NCBI RefSeq assembly: GCF_014252955.1
Contig: NZ_JACMIA010000001.1
Location: 4,176,258-4,240,257, forward strand
DNA length: 64,000 nucleotides
DNA from: Stappia sp. 28M-7
GTDB lineage: Bacteria > Pseudomonadota > Alphaproteobacteria > Rhizobiales > Stappiaceae
Direction: 5' to 3'
Both the position numbers and the translations under genes were made by a program. Below the pieces are notes generated by a model. It did not search any database. It saw only the letters and a list, made by a program, of their open reading frames with translations, and was not told the origin of the DNA. Positions 57,754-64,000 of this stretch are shown here, piece after piece. The first letter of the stretch is position 1. Every line of letters starts with the position of its first letter.

Positions 57754-58394
57754 CACGCCAGCTCCAGAAGGGCGCGATCCCGGCGCAGCCGCTCCGGGCT
57801 CGCTCCGAACCAGCGGGCGAGCTCCCGGGTCATGTGCGCCTGATCGGCAAAGCCGCACTCCGCGGCAATCTCCGCCAGCGGGGCTGCGCCGGCCAGTCGT
57901 CCGGCGGCCCTGCGTGCCCGTCCCAGCAAGCGCCAGTGGTCGGGCGGCGGCAGGCCCTGCTCGCGGAACCGCCGCTGCAGCGAGCGCGGCGACAGGCCGA
58001 GCCCGCGTGCGACCGAGGCAAGGCTTTCGCCCGGCCCGGCCAGCAACCGGATAGCGGTGCCGACGTCGCCGCCCCTGCCCTCCAGTCCGGCAAGCGCATT
58101 GCCGAGGATTTCCGCAACTCCATCGCCGGATCCACGCTCCGCGTCGCGGGCGATCTCCGCCAGAACCTGCGGCGCAATGCCGGCCCCCGGCCTCAGGCGA
58201 AAGCCCTCGATCAAGGTTCCGGCCGCCAGTTCGGCGATGCGCGGGCAAAGGTCGAATGCGGTCAGCACGACCTGCGGCGCCGCGCCCGCCCGGTGCAGCA
58301 CCAGGACGTCGCGGCAGCCGTCGGGCAGCACCGGCGTCCTTTCGGGCGCCGTCGCCAGATGCTGCCAGGCGAGGAAGGCCGCTCCATCCGGCAC
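57705..58394 (-). CDS. AraC-family transcriptional regulator
   Basis: A regulator of about 229 aa. The N-terminal ligand domain contains LPDGCRDVLVL (DUF6597-type). The C-terminal AraC DNA-binding domain has two helix-turn-helix motifs: SVARGLGLSPRSLQRRFREQ and PLAEIAAECGFADQAHMTRELARWFG. The start is uncertain: GTG at 58394 begins just past the transglycosylase stop, but the frame is open to 58442. Targets unknown; the convergent, overlapping VOC gene is a candidate partner. Confidence 0.85.
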   Translation of the reverse strand: MPDGAAFLAWQHLATAPERTPVLPDGCRDVLVLHRAGAAPQVVLTAFDLCPRIAELAAGTLIEGFRLRPGAGIAPQVLAEIARDAERGSGDGVAEILGNALAGLEGRGGDVGTAIRLLAGPGESLASVARGLGLSPRSLQRRFREQGLPPPDHWRLLGRARRAAGRLAGAAPLAEIAAECGFADQAHMTRELARWFGASPERLRRDRALLELACQPALGNWTGEQISTR

Positions 58395-58398
58395 CGGC

Positions 58399-59634
58399 TC
58401 AGCGTCCCCTGCGGATGTGCTCCAGCAGCGCCACCGAGGCATAGCCGTCCGGGATCAGGCCAGCTGCCGTCTGATAGGCGCGGATGCCGCGCCGTGTGGC
58501 CGGTCCCACCTGCCCGTCCGCCGTGCCGACGGAAAAGCCGCGCCGGTTGAGCAGCGTCTGCAGTTCCTCCGCCTGCGGCTTCGACAGCGGCAGGGCATCG
58601 CGCTGCCAGGCATGGACGAACGGCCCGCCGCCTCGGATCCGGTCGGCGAGATGGCCGACGGCCAGGGCATAGGCGGTGGCGTTGTTGTAGCGCTTGATGA
58701 CGAAGAAGTTCTTCAGCATCAGGAAGGCCGGGCCCGACGCGCCGGCTGGCAGCACCAGCTCGGCATTGTCGGACGGGCGCGGGAAGTCGCGACCGCCGGG
58801 GCGGCGCACGCCGATCCGCGACCATTCGCCGAGCGAGCGGTCGGTGTCGGCCAGCGTGTAGTCGAAGCCGCGCGGCAGCTCGACCTCGTAACCCCAGGTC
58901 TTGCCGCCCTGCCAGCCGTGCTTTTTCAGGTAGTTGGCGGTGGAGGCAAGCGCATCGGGGATGTTGGTCCAGATGTCGCGCCGGCCGTCGCCGTCATAGT
59001 CGGCCGCATACTGCTTCCAGCTGGAAGGCATGAACTGGGTGTGGCCCATCGCGCCGGCCCAGGACCCTTCCATCCGGTCGGGCGAGACGTGGCCGGCGTC
59101 GAGGATCTGCAATGCCGTCACCAGCTCACGCTGCCAGAACTCGCGCCGGCGCGGCGCGGCATAGGCCAGCGTCGCCAGGGCGCGCACCACATAGTGCTTG
59201 CCCATGAAGTTGCCGTAGTTGGTCTCCATGCCCCAGATCGCCACGACCGCGTGGCGCTCGACGCCGTAGCGGCTCTCGATCACCGCCAGCTCGCGGGCAT
59301 AGGTCTGCAGCATCTGGCGACCGTTCTCGACGCGCGTGTCGGAGACGGCGCTGTCCAGGTACTCCCAGATCGGCTTCACGAATTCCGACTGCCGGTTCAT
59401 GAGCCGGATCGTATCCTCGTCCGGCGTCATGCCCTGGAACGCCCGGCGATAGGTCGCCTGCGACACACCCGCCGCCCGCGCCGTCGACCAGAATCCGTCC
59501 ACCCAGCGGGTAAAACCGGCATCGGCCATCGCCGCGCCGGTCGGCAGGCAGAGCGTCAGCGCAAGTCCGAGGGCACCGGCCAGCCGCCGCACGGAACGGG
59601 CCGGCCCCCTTGCATGGCTCTGAAGCAAAAACAT
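58399..59634 (-). CDS. MltB-type lytic murein transglycosylase
   Basis: A 411-aa periplasmic enzyme that cleaves glycan strands of peptidoglycan to form 1,6-anhydro ends. It has a signal sequence (cut near AMA, residue 37) and an SLT domain with catalytic Glu137 in AIWGMETNYGNFMGKH, then AGAMGHTQFMPSSWKQYA and the DYDGDGRRDIW loop. A C-terminal PG_binding_1 domain follows (LNRRGFSVGTADGQVGPATR). The ATG at 59634 has AGGAGT six bases upstream. It abuts the AraC-type gene. Confidence 0.94.
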   Translation of the reverse strand: MFLLQSHARGPARSVRRLAGALGLALTLCLPTGAAMADAGFTRWVDGFWSTARAAGVSQATYRRAFQGMTPDEDTIRLMNRQSEFVKPIWEYLDSAVSDTRVENGRQMLQTYARELAVIESRYGVERHAVVAIWGMETNYGNFMGKHYVVRALATLAYAAPRRREFWQRELVTALQILDAGHVSPDRMEGSWAGAMGHTQFMPSSWKQYAADYDGDGRRDIWTNIPDALASTANYLKKHGWQGGKTWGYEVELPRGFDYTLADTDRSLGEWSRIGVRRPGGRDFPRPSDNAELVLPAGASGPAFLMLKNFFVIKRYNNATAYALAVGHLADRIRGGGPFVHAWQRDALPLSKPQAEELQTLLNRRGFSVGTADGQVGPATRRGIRAYQTAAGLIPDGYASVALLEHIRRGR

Positions 59635-59767
59635 CAACACTCCTGATCGTCTCCCGGTGGAACCGCCTGCTTGCGTTATGCAGGCCCGGCTCCCTCGCCC
59701 CCCGACGCCCCGGATTTCCGGACCGGCCCGACAGGCCGGTCGCACCGCCTCTGTCGGCAAGTATGCC

Positions 59768-61306
59768 TCAGTGCCGGAATCTCAACCCCGCCTCGATCGT
59801 GTTCGAATCGTAGCTCGATCCCGGATTGCTCGAGATGAAGCGGCGGAATGTGTAGCGGCCCTGCAGCGCGACATTGGACGTCAGTGCCCAGGTCAGCGCC
59901 GTCGTGGCCCGTGCCTCCTGCTCGGTGAGCACGAGGCCGGTATAATCGCGCCAGGTGTAGCCGATGCCGACCTCGCCGCTCAGTGCGTCGCTAAAGCCGT
60001 GCGCCACCCGCAAGTCGCTCGAATAGGCGGCCGAGCCCGGCGTTCCGGCCAGCGAGGACGGGGCGAAACTGGTACTGGCGAGCGCCGTCACCGTGGTCAG
60101 CCGGGTCGGCGACCAGACCAGCGAGCCGTCCACCGTCATGCCCTCGAGCCGCGCCAGGCGGGCATCGTCCAGCCTCTCGCTGCGCCAGCCGACGGCGATA
60201 TCGCCGGAGATCTTGCCGCCATTGTCGAAGGCAAGGCCGGCCCTGAGGCCATAGCCGGAAGAGTTGCGGTCTTCGCACAGCGCCGGATTGTTGCACGCGT
60301 CCATGTAGCGGCGGGCAAGCACGCTCGCCTCGGCAAAGGGTGTCACCGCGGCGCCGGTATTGCCGTCGACGCGCAAGGTCGCGGTGAACAGCGCATTGTC
60401 GCGGTCGCGATTGGCCGCAGCGCCCCCCGCGCCCTGGTAATAGGTCGCATCCACCTCGCCGCGCAGCTCCGCGCCGACAAGGCCGAGGTCCCGGCGCAGC
60501 GCCAGACCGCCGCCGAGCGAATGGATCTCCTGGTCGCCGCCGGCCGATTCGGCCGTGCCGCGATCCTGCATCGACAGGCCATAGCTGCCCGAGATGTCGA
60601 CCTCGGTGCGCTCGCCGACCTCCAGCCGCAGCAAGGCGTCGCTCGATACGTTCGGGTCGGCCTCGAGCCCGCTGTCGGGATAGCCGGTATAGCTGCCGCG
60701 GAAATTGATGCCGAGGCTGTGGCGCGACCAGTCGGACTGCACCCTGAGGCTCGGCGCGATGCGATAGGTCGCACCGCCATTGCCGTTGGAATCGCCCGCC
60801 CGGTTGTCCGACCAGCCGAGACCCGTGAACAGCTCCGGATAGAGCAGGAAAGAGCCGACGCGCATGCCGCGCGGTTCGTCCCGCGTCGTGTCGCCGGCAT
60901 AGGCCGTGTTGGCGATCCGCCCGCCGCCGCCCAGTGCCGAACGCCTCTGCACGGCCCGCAGTCTTTCGGAGAACGGCTGAACCGGCTCGGCGCGTCCCGT
61001 GGCCGTCAGCGCCTGTGCTTCCTCGCCGGCGCCCGGGCCGATCTCGGAGATCGTGCCGCGCGTGCCGCTGCGCCCTTGCGCGGACACTCCGTCCTCGCGG
61101 CCGAGCGGATCGACCCCGTCCTCCGCCTCCCCGTCGAAACCGGTATCGGCGGACGAGGCCAGCGGCGCGGAGCCGAACAGCGAGCCGGATCCCGATGCCG
61201 ACCCGGAGCCCAGACCTGTGTCCTGCGCCTGGACGCGCGCGGCCGTGGGCAGCTGCGCAGCGAGCAGCGCCATGACGGCAAGGGCGGAAAGGGCGGTACG
61301 TGTCAT
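59768..61306 (-). CDS. outer-membrane beta-barrel protein (BBP2 type)
   Basis: A 512-aa protein with a signal peptide (cut near VQAQ, residue 28), a Gly/Ser-rich and acidic low-complexity segment, then about 370 residues of alternating amphipathic strands with aromatic girdles (FLLYPELFTGLGWSDN, LGINFRGSYTGYPD, VGIGYTWRDYTGL) ending in GLRFRH. The N-terminal phrase GSFLLYPELFTGLGWSDN is typical of the alphaproteobacterial barrel family BBP2_2. Role unknown, possibly polysaccharide export. The true start at 61306 was chosen for the signal sequence; the frame is open much further upstream. Confidence 0.85.
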   Translation of the reverse strand: MTRTALSALAVMALLAAQLPTAARVQAQDTGLGSGSASGSGSLFGSAPLASSADTGFDGEAEDGVDPLGREDGVSAQGRSGTRGTISEIGPGAGEEAQALTATGRAEPVQPFSERLRAVQRRSALGGGGRIANTAYAGDTTRDEPRGMRVGSFLLYPELFTGLGWSDNRAGDSNGNGGATYRIAPSLRVQSDWSRHSLGINFRGSYTGYPDSGLEADPNVSSDALLRLEVGERTEVDISGSYGLSMQDRGTAESAGGDQEIHSLGGGLALRRDLGLVGAELRGEVDATYYQGAGGAAANRDRDNALFTATLRVDGNTGAAVTPFAEASVLARRYMDACNNPALCEDRNSSGYGLRAGLAFDNGGKISGDIAVGWRSERLDDARLARLEGMTVDGSLVWSPTRLTTVTALASTSFAPSSLAGTPGSAAYSSDLRVAHGFSDALSGEVGIGYTWRDYTGLVLTEQEARATTALTWALTSNVALQGRYTFRRFISSNPGSSYDSNTIEAGLRFRH

Positions 61307-61486
61307 TCTCGATCCAGCGGCGACATGCGGCCGGGTTGCGGCCAACTTTGGCCACGATAATGGTCTGTTAAGGTTAACGGAGCGTTGCGCAAGCCTTGCC
61401 GGCGCTCCGTCCGCCGCCCTTGCGAAAGCCCCCGGCTGGGGGGTAAGACGGGCGCAACCGAACATCGATACGGCCGGACCCGCCCC

Positions 61487-62494
61487 ATGACCGCACCTGT
61501 TGCCCTCGACACCTCCTCCGCAAGCAGCGGACAGGACGCCTGCGCCTCTGCCCTGCGGACGATCGAGACCGAGGCGGCAGGCCTTGCGATCCTGAAGGCC
61601 GCGCTCGGCAACGGCCTGTCCGAGCCTTTCGCCCGCGCGGTCGCGACCATCGCCTCGGCGCGCGGCCGGGTGATCGTCACCGGCGTCGGCAAGAGCGGCC
61701 ATGTCGGCGCCAAGATCGCCGCGACGCTCGCCTCCACCGGTACGCCCGCCTCCTTCGTGCATGCGACCGAGGCCAGCCACGGCGATCTCGGCATGATCAC
61801 CGACAATGACGTGGTGCTGGCGCTGTCCTGGTCCGGCGAGACGCAGGAACTGGCCGCGACCATCGCCTATACGCGCCGCTTCAAGGTGCCGCTCGTCGCC
61901 ATCACCTCGCGCTCCGAGAGCGCTCTTGGCACTGCCGCCGACATCGTGCTGGCGCTGCCCAAGGTCGAGGAGGCTTGCCCGCACGGCCTGGCGCCGACCA
62001 CCTCGACGATCCTGCAGATGGCGACCGGCGACGCGCTGGCCATCGCGCTGCTGGAAGCGCGCGGCTTCACCGCCCAGGATTTCAAGGTCTATCACCCCGG
62101 CGGCCGGCTCGGTGCCAGCCTGCTGCATGCCCGCGACGTGATGCATGGCGGCGAGAAACTGCCGCTCGCCACCCCGGCGACCACCATGCGCGACGCCATC
62201 GTCCTGATCACGCAGAAGGGCTTCGGCGTGCTCGGCATCGTCGACGAGGCCGGACAGTTGGTCGGCATCATCACCGATGGCGACCTGCGCCGCCATCTCA
62301 GCCACGATTTCCTCGACAAGACCGCCGGCGACGTCATGACCCGCGCGCCGAAGACCATTCCCGGCGACATGCTGCTGGCCTCGGCAATGGAGTTCCTCAA
62401 CCGCACCTCGATCACGGCGGTTTTCGTCGTCGAGGACGGGCGTCCGGTCGGCATCATCCATCTGCACGATCTGCTCCGGCATGGCGTCGCCTGA
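61487..62494 (+). CDS. kdsD: D-arabinose-5-phosphate isomerase (KpsF/GutQ family)
   Basis: A 335-aa enzyme converting ribulose 5-phosphate to arabinose 5-phosphate, the first step toward KDO of lipopolysaccharide. The SIS domain contains VIVTGVGKSGHVGAKIAATL, TEASHGDLGMI and LSWSGETQELAATI. Two CBS domains follow (starting VMHGGEKLPLA and VMTRAPKTIP). All the family's active-site residues visible to me are present. Not in a cluster with other KDO genes. A terminator follows. Confidence 0.94.
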   Translation: MTAPVALDTSSASSGQDACASALRTIETEAAGLAILKAALGNGLSEPFARAVATIASARGRVIVTGVGKSGHVGAKIAATLASTGTPASFVHATEASHGDLGMITDNDVVLALSWSGETQELAATIAYTRRFKVPLVAITSRSESALGTAADIVLALPKVEEACPHGLAPTTSTILQMATGDALAIALLEARGFTAQDFKVYHPGGRLGASLLHARDVMHGGEKLPLATPATTMRDAIVLITQKGFGVLGIVDEAGQLVGIITDGDLRRHLSHDFLDKTAGDVMTRAPKTIPGDMLLASAMEFLNRTSITAVFVVEDGRPVGIIHLHDLLRHGVA

Positions 62495-62512
62495 GGCATT
62501 CTTCACGCAAAG

Positions 62513-62536
62513 CGAGGGTTGCCCTCGTGGTTTTTT
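62513..62536 (+). terminator. intrinsic terminator after kdsD
   Basis: A 6-bp stem, CGAGGG with CCCTCG, has a TTG loop and is followed by TGG and six T residues. Confidence 0.65.
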
Positions 62537-62651
62537 CCGATTGCGCAGCAAATTTCCCCTCGCCCCTTTAGGGATTGATTAGCCACGCCCTGCCTATGAT
62601 CACCTCCAGGTCCGCGACCGGACCACAGGTTTGTTCGGAGAGTGGCACGGC

Positions 62652-63419
62652 ATGGATCTCGGTTCGATCATCGGCATCGTTGCAGCATTTGTGGTCGTCC
62701 TCATCGCCATCATGCTGGGCGGCAACCTCACCCAGTTCATTGACGTTCCCTCCATTCTGATCGTCATCGGCGGCGGTTTCGCCGCGACCCTGGTGCGCTT
62801 CCCGCTCGCCGGAATCGGCGGCGCCTTCGTGGTCGGAGGCAAGGTCGCCTTCACCCACAAGAAGTCGAGCCCGCGCGACCTGATCGAGGAGATCAGCACG
62901 CTTGCCGACATCGTCCGCAAGTCCGGCCCGCTGGGCCTGGAAAATGTCGAGGTGAGCGATCCGACCCTGGCCAAGGGCGTGCAGTACATCGCCGATGGCT
63001 ATGAGGGAGAGTTCATCAAGGACGCGATGGAGCGCGACCGCGACCTCTATCTCGACCGCCTGCAGGAAGGGCGCAAGGTGTTCAAGGCGCTCGGCGATTC
63101 CGCGCCGGCCTTCGGCATGATCGGCACCCTGGTCGGCCTGGTGCAGATGCTCGCGACCATGGACGATCCCTCCACCATTGGCCCGTCGATGGCCATCGCG
63201 CTGCTGACGACGCTCTACGGCGCCCTGATCGCCAACGTCGTCTGCCTGCCGCTGGTCGACAAGCTCGATTCGAAATTCGAGACCGAAGAGGTCAACCAGA
63301 CCCTCGTCATCGACGGCATCCTGCAGATCCGCGAGAACAAGAGCCCGGCCCTGATCCGAGACATGCTGATCGCCTATCTGCCGGAAAAGGCCCGCGCCGA
63401 GTTCGCGGAAGCCGCCTGA
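62652..63419 (+). CDS. motA: flagellar motor stator protein MotA (PomA-like)
   Basis: A 255-aa inner-membrane protein with four transmembrane helices. It forms the ion channel with MotB that drives flagellar rotation. SIIGIVAAFVVVLIAIMLGG is helix 1, and the cytoplasmic loop carries RDLIEEISTLADIVRKSG. APAFGMIGTLVGLVQML and IGPSMAIALLTTLYGALIAN are helices 3 and 4 with the conserved prolines and threonines. Length is nearer the short PomA form than the roughly 290-aa enteric MotA. It is followed by motB after 40 bp. Confidence 0.92.
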   Translation: MDLGSIIGIVAAFVVVLIAIMLGGNLTQFIDVPSILIVIGGGFAATLVRFPLAGIGGAFVVGGKVAFTHKKSSPRDLIEEISTLADIVRKSGPLGLENVEVSDPTLAKGVQYIADGYEGEFIKDAMERDRDLYLDRLQEGRKVFKALGDSAPAFGMIGTLVGLVQMLATMDDPSTIGPSMAIALLTTLYGALIANVVCLPLVDKLDSKFETEEVNQTLVIDGILQIRENKSPALIRDMLIAYLPEKARAEFAEAA

Positions 63420-63459
63420 CACCCGGCACGACACATCACGCGACGGAGACCGGCGCACC

Positions 63460-64000
63460 ATGGCCAGAAAAAAGAACGCAGGCGGCGGCGGCGCCCCGGA
63501 ATGGCTGGTCACCTTCGCCGACCTGATGTCCCTGCTCGTCTGCTTCTTCGTGCTGATCATCTCCTTCTCGATCCAGGACAAGCAGAAACTGCAGATCGTC
63601 GCCGGCTCGATGCGCGAGGCCTTCGGCGTCAAGGAAACGTCCCGGCGCACCGGCATCATCGAGGTCGAGGGCATCCCCGTCCGCGACTACATGAAGGACG
63701 TCAGTCAGGTTCCCGAAGAGGTGGATTCCGATTTCTCGCAGGAGCGGCACGAGCAACGCCGCAAGCAGGGGCCGGAAGCCAATACCCACGATGTGCGCAA
63801 GTCGGACATCGAGCATCCGCGCCAGTTCGCCACCGCCGCGGCCTCCCTGCGCCAGGCCTGGCAGGAAATGCCAGACATCACCGAAATCTCCTCCAACATC
63901 ATCCTGGAGGAGACCGATGAAGGCCTGAACATCAGCCTCGTCGACCAGGACGGCCGCTCGATGTTCCCGGAAGGCTCGAAATACCCGTATGAGCTGACCC
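63460..64000 (+). CDS. motB: flagellar motor protein MotB, 3'-truncated
   Basis: The first 180 residues of the stator subunit. A short basic N-terminus precedes the single transmembrane helix EWLVTFADLMSLLVCFFVLI, whose aspartate is the proton- or sodium-binding residue. A helical plug/linker rich in charged residues follows, and the sequence runs off the window just as the OmpA-like peptidoglycan-binding domain begins (NISLVDQDGRSMFPEGS). The ATG at 63460 follows GACGGAGAC. Coupled to motA. Confidence 0.92.
   Translation, partial: MARKKNAGGGGAPEWLVTFADLMSLLVCFFVLIISFSIQDKQKLQIVAGSMREAFGVKETSRRTGIIEVEGIPVRDYMKDVSQVPEEVDSDFSQERHEQRRKQGPEANTHDVRKSDIEHPRQFATAAASLRQAWQEMPDITEISSNIILEETDEGLNISLVDQDGRSMFPEGSKYPYELT

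Noticed and set aside
61307..62551. N-terminal extension of the outer-membrane barrel gene opposite kdsD
   Set aside because: The frame is open, but the segment lacks motifs and would bury the clear signal peptide that starts at 61306.

Overview
The window is about 64 kb of high-GC, densely coding chromosome from an alphaproteobacterium, most likely Hyphomicrobiales (Rhizobiales) and plausibly a marine or soil member near Stappiaceae. The order-level placement is an inference from gene content: CpdR, GapR (DUF2312), DUF1244, DUF1036, the aa3-type cytochrome oxidase subunit IV, a three-gene transhydrogenase (pntA split in two), a BBP2-type outer-membrane barrel, and an apparent alpha-r8/MmgR small RNA. 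The genes are almost all core or housekeeping. There is no insertion sequence, prophage, integron or CRISPR array. The only mobile-looking item is a hipBA toxin-antitoxin pair with an AT-rich operator region.

Layout. 1-4.1 kb: 3' part of an exporter ABC protein, an SDR oxidoreductase and propionyl-CoA synthetase. 4.2-6 kb: hipBA with four evenly spaced operators. 6-9.5 kb: TauE/SafE exporter, an acyl-CoA ligase and two small DUF465 proteins. 9.5-13.4 kb: purEK, a MATE exporter and rpsU. 13.6-20.5 kb: a TPR lipoprotein, two cell-wall proteins (M15/DUF882 and an L,D-transpeptidase) and a sigma-54 response regulator. 20.7-25 kb: oligopeptidase, a DUF3445 haem protein and an ABC1 kinase. 25-28.6 kb: cytochrome oxidase subunit IV and the pnt operon. 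28.7-31.2 kb: a GGDEF-EAL protein coupled to a periplasmic molybdopterin-fold protein. 31.5-38 kb: GapR, DUF1244, N-formylglutamate amidohydrolase and a divergent EamA, glycerate kinase, DUF1036 and pyruvate kinase run. 38-42 kb: hydrolase, TPR protein, rpmJ, tRNA-Val(GAC), cpdR and a second N-formylglutamate amidohydrolase. 42-47.5 kb: an sRNA, hisN, a lipase, a PepSY-like protein, a heat-shock-controlled hsp20, a GyrI-like protein and threonine aldolase. 47.5-56 kb: gltBD behind a long structured leader, then a chemoreceptor. 56-64 kb: a degenerate SGNH protein, VOC and AraC proteins, a lytic transglycosylase, an outer-membrane barrel, kdsD and motAB (motB runs off the end).

Functional groupings. 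purEK, gltBD, pnt and motAB are ordinary operons. Glycerate kinase and pyruvate kinase sit in one short run joined by ATGA overlaps, suggesting a glycerate-to-pyruvate unit. Envelope functions are over-represented (DUF882, Ldt, MltB, BBP2, KdsD).

The most interesting signals are non-coding: four HipB operators at exact 27-bp spacing; a near-perfect RpoH promoter plus a ROSE-type RNA thermometer before hsp20; an MmgR-like sRNA; a hairpin-rich gltB leader; and a 16-bp perfect inverted repeat that buries the start codon of a TPR gene. On the protein side, the DUF459/SGNH protein lacks three of the four consensus SGNH residues, and the L,D-transpeptidase carries a tandem-repeat insertion inside its peptidoglycan-binding domain.
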